A stretch of 64,000 nucleotides of DNA. Origin: Nematostella vectensis (taxonomy: Eukaryota; Cnidaria; Anthozoa; Actiniaria; Edwardsiidae). The stretch spans positions 6,377,501 to 6,441,500 of the forward strand of contig NC_064043.1 of the NCBI RefSeq assembly GCF_932526225.1, in the 5' to 3' direction. The translations under genes and the position numbers were made by a program. Every line of letters starts with the position of its first letter. The first letter of the stretch is position 1. Under the pieces are notes generated by a model. It was not told the origin of the DNA. It ran no database searches and worked only from the letters and a program-made list of their open reading frames with translations. Shown in pieces: positions 25,136 through 37,000 of this stretch.

Positions 25136-28002
25136 TGGTGGTGATGATGATGGTGGTGGTGGTGGTGGTGGTGGTGGTGGTGGTGGTGGTGGTGGTGATG
25201 ATGATGGCGATGATAATGGTGGTGATAATGATGATAATGGTGGTGACAATGATGATGATGGTGGGTGATAATGATGATGATGGTGATGATGATGATTATT
25301 ATTATTTTATGATGTTGATGGTGGTAATGGTGATGATTATAAAGATGGTGGTGTTGATAGCTGACCCCACCACCACCAACAACACCACTGATATACTAAC
25401 ATGAGCTATAACTCGTAAGTCTGACATACCGAGAAAGACGCCTGCGTTTTTCTCGAGATCTCTGGGCCTGACGTGTCCAAGGCTAAAAATATCCATGTGA
25501 CCGCATGTAGGGTGATTCCTAGCCAAGATCTTTGGCTACAACTAGAAGAAAAACGACAACGATTCTATATCACTTTTTTTCCTTATCTTGCTGCGTTTGC
25601 TGTTCAATCTTTTGGTGATTGAAATTGAACAGTTGTTTTCTTTTTTCGAAGAGGAGAGCAAACCGAAGTTTGATTTATAATTTGCGGCAAAAATTAGTAT
25701 ATTGATAGCTTTCGCACGATGGTACGGGTTTTGGCACGTCATGCGGTCGCTTAGAAACGCTCACGCATGCGCAACGAAAACAGTTTCGACCCATGGCAGA
25801 GGGCTCTTTTCCTCGCGAACGCCAGCCCAGCAAAATACAGAAAAAAGAGGCCTCTGCTAGCAGGGAACATGACAACATAACTTACACTTTAAACAAGGGA
25901 CATTCCGAACGCTTTTTACCCCAGGCTAAACGTTCTTTATCCAAGGCAAAACGCTCTTTATCCCAGGCTAAAAGCTGTTTACCCAGACTAAACGCTGTTT
26001 ACCCAGGCTAAACGTTCTTTATCCCAGGCTAAACGCTTTTTATCCCAGGCTGAACGTTCTTTATCCCAGGCAGAACGTTCATATATGATAAATACTGTAT
26101 GCTCACTTTCTCTTGTCCTGCGCCATGTCATCGCCATGGTCAGCAGACTATTTAACTCATGCGTCCATGGAGACAATATTGTAACCGTTTTTATGTTCGG
26201 TTAGTGACTATTATTAACTACAACGAGATGTAATTCGACCAAAATGCAATGCAACTAAAAAGGAAATGGACTTTTGCTCATTACAGATATCGCGTCGCAT
26301 CGTATTGTGGGCTTAAAGCCAGGAATTGGAATTAATTTGAGGTACGTCAAAGCAGATAAGATTCTAATATTCATTGAGTAAGAACATTTCGAACGCTGGG
26401 CGATTTAGACGCAAACGTGCAAATAAGTTTTGGGGTCATTTAAGCGCGCTGTGTGGTTCTTAAAGGAAAGAAAAACTCAACAAAACGCCCAGCATTGTTG
26501 CCAAGGTTTTTCTACCGCAGGCTTAACACAATTGAAATTTTAATTATAATTGTGTAGCTTGTTGTATTTAAAGAAAATAGTATGAATTGAATCTGTGAAA
26601 ATCAACCCGCCTTCTATTCTGTAGAATAAAGACAAGCATGTTAATGTTGGATATGTGCGGATGCTGTGGAATCATGGTGGCTGGAGTGAACGGAATTGTG
26701 ATTGATCCGCGCTAATGGTTTCATCAAGTTTATTATCCTTATTATTAACTAAAAAGTTTGTTATTGCACGCAAAACAGGTAGTGTTCAAATAAAATAAAA
26801 ACAAACAAAAATCTTATCTTATTATCAGTATTTTAAAATAACTATCTTTCCATTCATGTCAAAGAGAATAAACAAAATATTGGATTAAATAAAAAAGCCG
26901 TGTTAGATTGTTTTAGGAAATATAGTATCGTTAAAAGCGTCATTCAGCTAATGGGATTAATTTTACATAGAATAGTAATTTCACTTATCATATTAGCTCA
27001 AATTGACACAAATCCTGTGAGCTTTGTGAATTCTGAATAGAAAAGTCGTACAATCGTACATTGGTGTGTAGAAATTGTCTCCGGCGCGCGTCCTGCAAAT
27101 TCTCTGGTTTTATTATGGTTAAATATAAATGAGTCAAATTGAAGCTGCTAAACATGGAAAGCACAAAATTTATGAGACCAGACTTTCTGTCTTCTTGTCA
27201 AGGGTTGCAGAAAGCAATAAAATATTATTGAAGATTGAAGAAATGGTTCCCTGATTAATAGAAAATGAGAGAAAAGATCTTTGGTAGTTATAGAAATATC
27301 AGCAATAGAAAATAAGGCGGGAGAAATGTCTGCAATATCCCAGGAGTTTGGGTTTGAAAAATCCTGAATGAAAAGAGTAAGCAAAGTACGATTTCAAACG
27401 TGAGAACAAAAAGCTACAGACCTTTTTAAAGAGTGATACAGATGATTTCCATGTGTCCAATACAAGGGTTCCATTTGCTCCCATTTTGTGACTTCCACTA
27501 ACGTCCAGCTCGCCGAGTATAGGAAAATAGGAAAGACATATGCAGCAACTAGAATCCCCTCTGTAGACTCGACTACACATCCTACACACGGCGCCAGTAC
27601 AAATGGCCAAAATATCAAAACTCCTATAGATCCAAAAGCGTGCAATGTTTTGTCTTGGCCATGTTGTGCCAGACGGCTCGAAAGTCTGAACAGGTTTTGT
27701 CGAAAGTACTTCAATAAAACTATGACAAGCGCTTTTGTGAGTTGCGATACAAAATAGAGAATGCCAATACTTGAAGTAGATATTCCAACAATGTAAACGA
27801 AGAAGAAATATCCATACGATTGCCATGCAATTTGCGTTAATATCTGAAGCACCCGAGGCGTTGTACGGATAAGATACTGAGTGATGGCATTCCTCATGAA
27901 TTGGTCTCCCTCGGTCGATCGGCTTTCAAGACTCCCTTCGCTTCTTTGTTCATTGTCCTTGTCATTTCTTGCTTGTACAGAAAATGTTCGGATCAATATC
28001 AT
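18301..28002 (-). CDS. Gene B: divergent MFSD12-like transporter with proline-rich loop
   Basis: Eleven coding exons on the - strand: 28002-27422, 25541-25430, 24820-24715, 24409-24021, 23809-23717, 23532-23440, 21032-20859, 20399-20296, 19825-19713, 18893-18807, 18368-18301. All joints are GT-AG and in phase, giving 639 residues. I chose the ATG at 28002; the frame extends 114 bases further upstream without an ATG. Exon sizes and phases match genes A and C. Helices 1-6 end near residue 260, a Pro/Ser-rich loop spans about 266-390, and helices 7-12 end near 585. Family-typical residues are missing: the helix 2 Asp and the following YxCD motif read KALVIVLLKYFRQN, and the helix 10 SFxDK motif reads EFLTN. 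It may have a changed substrate or no transport activity. The last two exons encode a charged C-terminal tail unlike that of A. Confidence 0.82.
19500..19705 (-). pseudogene. Two tandem copies of the 3' end of gene B exon 9 with splice donor
   Basis: On the + strand, GTTACCTTGAC (the reverse of the CAAG/GTAAC donor) at 19708 returns at 19605 and, changed, near 19501. Each is followed by sequence similar to the exon end, for example TTCTATCGCTACAG versus TACTATCGCCACAG. The period is about 103 bp and similarity about 75 percent by eye. The copies lie just downstream of exon 9 within its intron and have no acceptor. Confidence 0.7.
20001..20118. repeat. Short inverted-repeat element rich in TTTTCGCG
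   Basis: CACTTTATTTTCGCG near 20010 is mirrored by CGCGAAAATAAAG ending near 20107, with further TTCGCGA motifs between. The element folds into a hairpin of about 120 bases. It lies in intron 8 of gene B; a small palindromic mobile element is the likely source. Confidence 0.7.
20584..20857. repeat. CAT/CAC trinucleotide and hexanucleotide array abutting a splice donor
   Basis: About 275 bases of CATCAC, CACCAC and CATCAT variants, including two larger units with CATAATGTGCAGCACCACC. On the gene B strand the array begins directly at the donor of exon 7 (20858-20857). Long open frames here are only His/Met/Val or Gly/Asp repeats and are not genes. Confidence 0.9.
21284..23175. repeat. 1.9-kb G-rich minisatellite in intron 6 of gene B
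   Basis: Variants of GGTAGGGGGAGGGGCACTA and GGTAGGAGGAGGGGGTATG alternate for about 1.9 kb, with a higher-order unit of about 36-40 bases. G runs of three to five are spaced by short linkers, so the + strand could form many G-quadruplexes; the gene B transcript would carry the C-rich complement. Larger blocks (for example around 21590-21720 and 22430-22560) are nearly identical, which shows internal segmental duplication. Confidence 0.95.
23218..23400 (-). repeat. Interspersed repeat, copy 2 (inverted relative to 8501-8690)
   Basis: Reads on the - strand as CAATCAATGGCTGTCGTTTT through CTCCATTTCCAAGATGGC to GAATTCCTGCAAGTTTACG, matching the gene A intron copy over about 180 bases. It separates the G-rich satellite from exon 6 of gene B. 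Confidence 0.8.
24021..24409 (-). CDS. Gene B exon 4: proline-rich central loop
   Basis: This 389-base exon sits exactly where gene A has its 1,019-base insert exon and gene C its 194-base exon, with the same entry and exit phases. It encodes polyproline runs (PLTPPPPLPTP, LPLPPPPPPTG, LPLPPPPEEVSLPPP) separated by Ser/Asp/Glu, then PWRYRLQNLQYLQ before helix 7. Polyproline tracts like these usually bind SH3, WW or EVH1 domains; a partner cannot be named from sequence. Confidence 0.82.
25020..25375. repeat. TGG/TGA trinucleotide array in intron 2 of gene B
   Basis: GATGGTGATG, GGTGGTGGT and GATGATGAT repeats for about 350 bases. A long + strand open frame here encodes only Met/Val runs and is an artefact of the repeat. 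Confidence 0.95.
25910..26085. repeat. ~21-bp minisatellite CCAGGCTAAACGTTCTTTATC in intron 1 of gene B
   Basis: About eight copies of a unit around CCAGGCTAAACGTTCTTTAT with variants (AAAACGCTC, AAAGCTG, GAACGTTC). It begins just after a short segment shared with the palindrome at 56415-56473, suggesting growth next to an old insertion. Confidence 0.85.
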
Positions 28003-28119
28003 CTCATTGTTTCCATAAAATTCTTCTCCCCGCTGTTTGATTTTTTTAAAAACGCGTTTTAACGGTTTCTTTGTCGAGAGAATGTTTTTGATAGTGATAC
28101 AGTCGTGATTCGCCAAATC

Positions 28120-31055
28120 TCATGCTGTCATCGCATAGAGATTTTACTGTTTCTTCATTTCGCTCATACAACCACTAGGAAAATACTCCCTCATTAATTA
28201 TTAATCACCAAACACTTAGAAATATTTGACAATTACTCAAAATAGCAGTACGTCACTGTGTGGTATTTCGATAAGCGGTTAGGGGCTAGAATAAACGCTT
28301 CACCATGAATTGAGGGGTTAGTCCAGATACCGCTGCAAACGCAACATTTCTCACGCTCTTCAAGTACAAGAGAACTTCTTGAAATCCTCCTTTTCGTTGT
28401 TCCCCGACGACTTCGAACACGCCCCATTTCGGCTGAGGTATTTTCTAGATTGATAGTTCTTTTTTTCATATTTAACGTCATGTTTACAAAGTCGATCCAG
28501 CCTACTCGTATAAGATTTACACACATCAGAACTGATGATCAGATATGAACCAACCAGACCAAACTCTTTTGAAGTCTGAGGTTTCGCTCAGTTGTCTTTG
28601 CGATTGCTAGAGCCTTCGCCAAACAGTAAGGAGCACACCAAGTATGCTAACGAACGTCTAGATCACGCAATTCTTAGATAACCAGACGAATGGATCTTAA
28701 AAGGGGATTCTTTGGGGTCAACTGATGCAACCCTGATTTGGCTATTTTGTTTAATTCAGTCACCGCATATTTCTTATTTAGCGTGAATTTCAATTAGCCG
28801 TCTTGACACCATTACGCAGCTAGTTTCAAAACGTCGGGAAGTAGGAAGAGGAGTCGGGCCGACGTGGAAAAGTTCAAGCTCGGCCTCAACATAAAAAAAA
28901 AGACTTTTTAAAGCACGACAGAAAAAACGGACGTCATCAGAAATTGTGTTCACATCAAAGCACAGTTGACCAGCTGTAGACATGTGGCATATTTCGAATA
29001 AAACTTGGCATCCGGATTTGATGAACTCGCAGCTGTGTGGCTAATGGGTAAATGAATCCTTAAGTATAATAATCAAAATGCACATCTTTTTAAATCTAAA
29101 CAATAGGTTTAATAAGTAAAAAAATTAGAAAAGAAATCCACATACAATTCCAAGCAACTCAAAGGTCTTTATTTAGCGCCACCACAAAACCAATATTACT
29201 ATTTGAAAGAGGCAAAGATTTGAAAACAATTAGATAATGGATAATGAATAATAGGAGATTTAAAACGCCTGTTCCCAACATGTCCAAACATTATAAGCAA
29301 GGGCGATTATATGGTACTTTCCAGCGTAGGCCCGACGTTCAAAATATGAGTTTACTTGAACGTCATCATAAACCTGAGTTGTAGTAGCCAACAGAGTATT
29401 AGAAGGAGGGACCGGTGGGAAAAGGGAGAATGGAACGGAACGCCGCTTCAGGTCATTTCCTTATAATTAGTTAAAACACCCGCCCGCCCCCCTACGGCCC
29501 TGATTGTTCAATTGTCTGAAAGAGCAGGAGGCAAGCGCGGGAGACCTGTGGAAACATTAGTGCCCAGATCTTTCAAGATGGCAGCGGTGAGATAAAAAAG
29601 AAAGAAAAACAAAATCAATAAAAACGCAATCTCTGAAAGTTTTTTTCAAAGGAAATGTCTAACTTAGACTTTTCTAGGGGATAGAAGGCTGCAAAATGGA
29701 CCTTTCCAAACAAAATTGTTGCGATACCATGACTTCTTTTCAGCCACAACAAACGCAAACTATAAGAACTTGGGATCACGTTTCACAAGGTGATGGGTGT
29801 AGAAGAGGGTCACGCTTCCCCTAAACCGAGCTCGAACATCTAAAAGTGTCCGCATGAGAGAGTACTGACGAATATATTAAGGAGGGAGCGGGCGAGAGAG
29901 GGAAGTTCGTGAAAGTTGGCAGATGTAAGAATACAATGGTATATACCCAAACTACAATGTTGACTAATTCGTAGAAATTTTAATAACAGTATCAATAAAG
30001 AAGATTGCACATCTATATAACAATACGGAAATTACTAAAGAAATAAATAAGTAACGAGGGCCACAGTGTTTGTTTTTAAAGCGAGAGGAATGAGTTATAA
30101 AAATTGAGCATCTCTTTAATCTTGAATTTAAAATAGTATATTTTCTGTTTCAGGAAGACGATGAGTGTACATTGACGTGAAACGTTGAACCTTAACATTA
30201 AAGCATAACCTCTGATGAACCTTTGTGAACCTTAATATTCCAATTAACCCATAGTATCATAAAATCGTGCACTTAAACGTGCACATAATTTTATTATTCT
30301 TTGCAATAAAATACCCGTTAATAATTCGATTACAACAAATTGGAGTAGGGAATGAAAAATGGGAAACGTCTGTGTCTCGGCAGTCGTCCGCGCGTTTCTA
30401 TTGTTTTATTGAGTCGTTGCATGTTTGAGGACCTAGCGCCTGCCAGTCTTTCTGAACGCGAAAAAGTCACGCGGGCAAGGAACTTTGTGAGTAAAGACCG
30501 CTGGGTCTTAAAACATGCGAGTCGTCGTTAATCAACTTCACTTTCATTATGAATCTCGTTATAATAATGATAGCATTCTTGCTTTTTTTCTGTCGTTTGA
30601 TGTCTTTTTATGTTTTCTCGTTATGTGGAGAAAACATGGGTTTTCACACTCTCGAATTTTCATTGTCGTTGAGCTTTGTGGATGGAACTTTATATCTCTG
30701 TGTTTCCTTTAAATGGTTTTCGACTGTGTTCTGTTTTCCAAGGTGGAGTGCCCGCTTGCTAATGAGAACAAGAACATATGATTTTGCTCGAATGTACGAC
30801 GGCAAATCTTCAAACGTCACTTGATTTGAGATACTTCAATTTTTCACAGTCGTCTTCCTTCATCTCTATGACCTTATTTTTCCTCTTTTCCTCTGAAAAA
30901 AAAAAATAAAAACATATATATCACATTTAATCTAGTGCAAGTCTGTACATGACCCGAAATGATCCCAGGACCTGAAACGATCCCGGGCAGTCCATCGGTT
31001 CCTGGGAACATTCTGGATCTTGTCTCCCAAATTCAGCAATTCTCTTCACAGTGGC
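28120..31055. other. Intergenic region between genes B and C
   Basis: No gene recognised. A diverged copy of the 8501-8690 repeat is visible near 29515-29660 (AAAGAGCAGGAGGCAAGCGC and CAAGATGGCAGC). A short motif array around CGATCCCAGGACC-like units lies at 30955-31010. The upstream regulatory region of gene B should lie in 28003-28700; no core promoter motif is convincing. Confidence 0.4.
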
Positions 31056-31058
31056 CAT

Positions 31059-34000
31059 TCAAGAAGCCCCTAAGATCTGAGCCTCTCTTAAATTTAACAG
31101 CGTTTTAACCTCCTTCGCAGGCAACATTGTGACAAAGAGCAAAAGGGAACTAAGAGCGTCTTTATGTCTTTCTTGTTCTCCTGGAGATGAGGAAGTAGCA
31201 GCGCAAAAAAACTCACAGAAACCAATAAGCTTTTTTCACTTGCACTTATTCACAAACTTTCTTGTTTGTAATCGATATCTTATTTTTCTTAAAAGAAGAA
31301 AAGAATGTTCACTTTGGTCCCGCCCCACCAATAGCTTGAACTACTTAACTATAACACCAAAGTCGTACAAGAGCTCTAGTTAACCCACCTTCCTTCTCCC
31401 TTCTCTTCTCATTAAAGTTCTTCAGCGGTGATCTTTGGAAAAAGAATGCGACGGCGACAAATCCGATGAGAGCTTCAATTCCAGGGATTACGGCAAAAGC
31501 TGTACGCGTATAGTCCATACAGGGAATACACACTCCTCTACGAAAAATGAAAGTTAAAATGGTATTAAAACTCATGATAAATCAGAACCCAGACACAGTA
31601 ACAGCGATAATGTGAAAGATATTTTTAAAAATAAGCTGGATTTTTTTAACGGACGCTACTGTGACGTCCAAAATACAACTCAAATCGTATACTTTAATCA
31701 ATTCAATTTACAATATTCTACTCGCTGTAAAGGAGCTCCCGTGGTTGCTAATGACTTACCCATGGTTCTCCGGTGTATTCTCCTGTAGTCCTAATACAAT
31801 AAGTCCTAAAGATAACTTGTCCACAAAGGACATGACTGCGTACACCACGCCACTTGATTCCTGCATAAGAAGAAAACATTGTTACGGGATGCTAATAGAT
31901 GCATCACAATCATAAACAACAAAAAAATACATAACAGTGCAATATGCAAGAAATACAAGACGAAAGTAAGGACAAACAATTGCAAGAAATTTTGAATTGT
32001 AAGTTTGAAAATAACCGGATCACATTAAAGTTTCTTTCATTGCTTTCCCCTTATTATAATGTAAATACGCAACCCTCGGGTTTGACTTTCTGTGGTTGTA
32101 ACTCACTCACCTTGTCGTCGCCAATCAGATCGGAAACCATCGCCAATGACGTCACGACCATGATGGATACACCACAGCCCAGTAAAATTGTGGGCGCATA
32201 TATGGCATCGCGGCTTTCTTGCGGGTTAAAAAACATCCAGGCTTCAGAGGCTATGACAACCACAGCGGACGCACAATACAGCACCTGCACAAAAAACAAG
32301 ACGTCGATTATATAGAGGAGGGGAATCGGTAAATAATAGAAGAAAAGTCCAGTTTTGCCTTTTTCTTCTCGACACTTACTCGGTTGGAGAATTTCTTGGT
32401 CAGCGGTTTCACGGCAGCACTTGCAATAATTCCAAATACGAGAATGAGCAATGGAAAATAAGCAATGGCTTCCTGGAGAAAAAATAAACGATTTAAAAAT
32501 CAGTTCCAGGAATAAAATGCATAATCTCGGTTAAGTAGATGGAGGGGAAGGGGGGATGTCTGGATAAGGCTTTGTTTTCATAGAGCCATTATAAAGTCCT
32601 TAACTTAGAAAATCGGTCAAGTAGATCGGGAGTACGTCTGGATGAGGCTTTGTTTCGATTGCCTTTTACAGCCCTTATCTTAGGAGAGTACATAGTCTCG
32701 CCCAAGTAGTTGGGGAAGTACGTCTGGATGAGGCTTTACCTCAAGAGGCTTTGTTTCAATTGTCTTTTACAGCCCTTACCTTAGGAAAGTGCATAGTCTC
32801 GGTTAAGTAGATGGGGAAGTACGTCTGGATCAGATTTGTCGTGTTTTGCGTCGTGAAATAAATAACCATCATCTAAAAGAAGAATACGAGGACTTGTTAA
32901 AAAAAGATTTGTTCTCTCCCTTACATCCAGCCTGTGTTTAATGCAATTACATGTTAAGAGTAAAACTCCTAACCAGTCCCAGGTTCTTACCACGTAGAAA
33001 TCAGTACTCTTAAACCACTCTTTAATCGATTTCTTCTCGTCGACGAACATGTGTTTTTTCGCGTCACGGTCGATGACTTCTATGTGATTGTACTCATCTT
33101 CTAAAGCCTGTTTCTCGGGATCTCGAATTTTCAATGCTTCCTTCTCTTGTTGTCTTATCGATTCACTGCGTTTTCTTTCCTTCTCTGAAAATCCAGATCA
33201 ATAAATGACAAATAAGTTTTGGTATGGCGTAAGATTCTATTCACACATCAGCTCTGAAATAGCCTGCTTGCAGGCGTTTACCCGGTGTTTTTATTTTCGC
33301 TATGCGCTGAGTCTTGGACGCCATATTGTTTTTGGCTGCGCTAGCCTGGCACGAATAGCGACCTTAAGCAAGGACGACGACGACGGATAGGACAACGCGA
33401 TCGAAAAAGATGTTTTCGCGCGTGGCGATCAATAATAATTTAATTGCAATGGAATAAGCAAAACAGATAAAAATAAGCTAAGGACATCATTTCTGCAGCA
33501 GGGAACGTAGTTAGTGGAGTTTACAGTGCAAACGTCCGCGTCCACAATTGACCGTGACGTTTGGAGTTTTCATGTCGTGGTTTTACGGGAAAAGGCTGAA
33601 ATGTATCAAATAGAACGCATTTCCACGTGCTGCTATTGAATTCTGAATCAAATATCATTGATTTTTGCCATCGGGTCCGCGTTGCCGTCGTCGTTGCTTA
33701 AGGTTCCTAAAACACAGAACAAAACAAGATGGCGGCCACGAATGGCGCATAGCGAAAACACCCGGTGAACGCCTGCAAGAAGACTAGCGTTGAAATGAAT
33801 ATAAAAGGCATATTTTGGGTGCTGTTTTGCCTAATTTTGGTAAAATTCTTTGTCATTTTTTTCCTAAATTTTGATGATACCCACTTTTAAAGTTTTAAAA
33901 TTGTAAACGTTTGTTTGTTTTGTTGGTATATTTAGTTTATTTGATTGGCATCTCGAGGATATGAAATTCTATATCCTTTTCTCTCTAATCATTTTGCATT

Positions 34001-37000
34001 CTCTGTATCTCATCGGTGTCCCAGTGGAACAATGAGAGCACCCCCTCCCCTCTCCACCTGACCACGCCTAGTAGGGAAGGGGGGGTATTTCTTACCATTT
34101 TGCATTTCCCTGTGTCTAGTCGTTTCGTCCACGCCCCAGTGGAAAACTAACGCGAAAATCCCGCCAGTTATTAGCACGATGATGGTTTGGTACTGAAAGA
34201 AAAAAAAAACAGGAGTCGATTTGAATCTGGACAACTCAGGGCCAGTAAACACTATAAGGTAAATAGAAACGAATAATCTTGAGGGTAAACGGGCACGACA
34301 TAGGCGCAAGCCGGAAAAATGAACATGGGGTGTCTTGCGCAGGTTATTATGTTTTGCTGGCTTACAAATATATAGGACATTTTTTTTCTTTTTTTTGTCT
34401 CTTTTTATCGGAATTTGCCGTGATCGCACGGTGGCGAAACATGGAGGTTTCTACTTACCGTGAATGGCTTTTGAACACTCGCATCAATCTGGGTCTCTTT
34501 GTTGTCTTTTAGTAGAATCCATGTTACGACGTAGACATAGACTCCACATCCTAGCTTCATGGCGGATCTAAAGCAAACAAATAGATTCTATCATGATACA
34601 ATCTAGAACAGAGAACTGCTCAAATGAACGACGTCCGAGAATTTTATTTAGACGACAAAAAGTGTTTTTCATAATGTTTGTGATTTTTTTTACCGAGGAG
34701 TCCCCGAAATCAACCCCAAGGAATTGCGGTAATGGACAATAGGAAAGCAGAACAAATACTTGCAATTCTTGAAGCATAATAAAGGGTTAACAGCGACTCG
34801 ATTTCTCAACAACGTGACTTGAAAATGTTAAATTCCAACACAATACTTCTACTTATTACATTGCCCGGCGTTAAACCCATAAACAGAGTCCAAAACAAAT
34901 ACACAACCTTAAATTGCTACTGAAAGGAATACAGCATAAACATAGTACAGCTTTCCTCAGATCAACCAAACTTTTGACCTTCCATCACACTCTAAACATT
35001 TTGCGGTTCCCACACATGACTCTGATACTATAAATCTCGTTTCCGGTAAACATCACCCCTAAAAATTAATATTTATTTGACAACAAAACATGTATTTCTC
35101 CATGAAATCCTTGTTCACACGAGCGAATATTTACCGACACATTTTAGGCAGCCGGTTTGGCCGGGAAGATGGAATGACAAAAGCACACTGAGTAATACAC
35201 TCGAACAACCCTTCTACTACCGATGCAAAATATTAAGAGGATGTGGCTTTTGTTGAAAGCAATATTTTGTGAGTTTTGAATTTCCTCATGTAGTCGTGCG
35301 TACTACATGGCATGATCTCATGATAGGATAGGTCTTCCATTCACCGAAAAAAAAACATGCCAAAAAATAACTTTAAAACATTTTGCTTCCTATGAAAAGC
35401 AGCATGTCCTATCTTGTAAAGACTTTTTTTATGGCTTGTTATGTAAAAATGATTTATCCACGCCGGGTTCTTCAAATTACTATCACAGAAATTGTTAGTT
35501 GACCCCAATTTCTGACTCAACCACTGTATTTCCCCCGAAGTCGTATATTAAAATCTTAATACTATAGTTTTAGTTAATGTAAATTTCCTTTTAATAACAC
35601 AAACAAAACTAAATGTTTCATATGTTTTTAAAACTGAAAGCCAATCCTTACACATTCCTTTAGTTGTCCATTACTGTAATTCCTTGGGGTTCATTTAGGG
35701 GACTCTTGGGGATCGTTTTGGGTCCCGGGATCAGTTTGGGAACTTTTGGGGATCGTTCCAGGTCCTGGGATCGTTTCGGGTCCTGGGATCGTTTCGGGTC
35801 CTGTACAGCCCAATCACGCCGCCATTTACGACACGCATCCACACTACACCTAGTGACTCAAAGAATCCATTTCCATCGGCTAATTCAAGCAACTAACTAC
35901 AAACCTTTCAATCAAATATTATAAATAAAGTATCAGACTTCAATCATGGATGGTTATTTTGAAGGTTTCTTGCAAATACATAAACCGTTGTATTCCCCAT
36001 TATAAACAACAACAAAGGAGTGGTTGATTGACATTCTTTAAGCTCCTTTTGCACGTTCGTTGTGACGGGAAAAAGTCGCGCCTTCAGAATGGTGATTTGA
36101 AGGCGTATTTTTCTCATGGCCTTATTTTTTTAAGTAATGGGAGGGGTTGGATTAAAAAGTACGCCGAGAAATGTCTGCGGCACAGGTGACATGGCAATTG
36201 AAAGATCCGTAAGATTTTCATTCCCACACAAGGCTTTTGGGGGTTTAGCCGTGACGTCACCGCGCCAGGTCATAAGTCTCTGGGGGTGAAACCTTGAGAG
36301 ATTAGTGTGATTGTGTACATCGCAATAGCTTTGCAGAATCAGTCGATGGAAATGTCGGATGCTTTTACATACTTTCAATGGATGATGAAATTTTAAAGTT
36401 TACTCTCCCTTTATGGCTAGGATATAAAGCATATGGAATAAGGGACGTCCCCGATAGAGTTTTGTGGCAGACTACATTATGTTTTCATAGTGAAATATCA
36501 AAACGCTATCGTGAACCACCCAGCAAGTAACCCGCTGTGAAAAGACGAAATCGAAACATGAAGAACGGCAATCGAAATAACAGGCGTCGATCTTGTCCGC
36601 ACAGTGAGATGTTTTATTTAGCATAGAGGAAACTCTTACATAAGTAGATTTCGAGGTAATACCGAAGTCTTGAACTTACGGCAGGTATGTCTGGCCAATA
36701 TACGACCTATAGTGTTAGGCGTATACTACTAGGAAGATTGACCAGATAAGATGTTATAATCACAGCGTGACTTTTCTAGAAATTCAACAATGACTTAGGC
36801 CAAAAGAAGGAAAATAATACCTCTTCTTTAGAATGAAAAATATTGACTAAACTTGTGGTAATATTTTTACTTTTAAACAACAACTGGATGATTTTGCTCA
36901 GGGCAATTTAACCAAATTTAAGACTCCATATTTTTCTCACAAAATATAGTGCACTTTCAGGTAAGCTCACTATAAGAACAATATAAAGTACCTCGATTAA

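Noticed and set aside
24982..25404. 140-codon + strand frame of Met and Val runs, and the Pro/Ser frame opposite
   Set aside because: Products of the TGG/TGA triplet array inside an intron of gene B.
27299..27826. 175-codon - strand frame overlapping gene B exon 1
   Set aside because: An alternative frame of exon 1; it lacks the transporter motifs present in the chosen frame.
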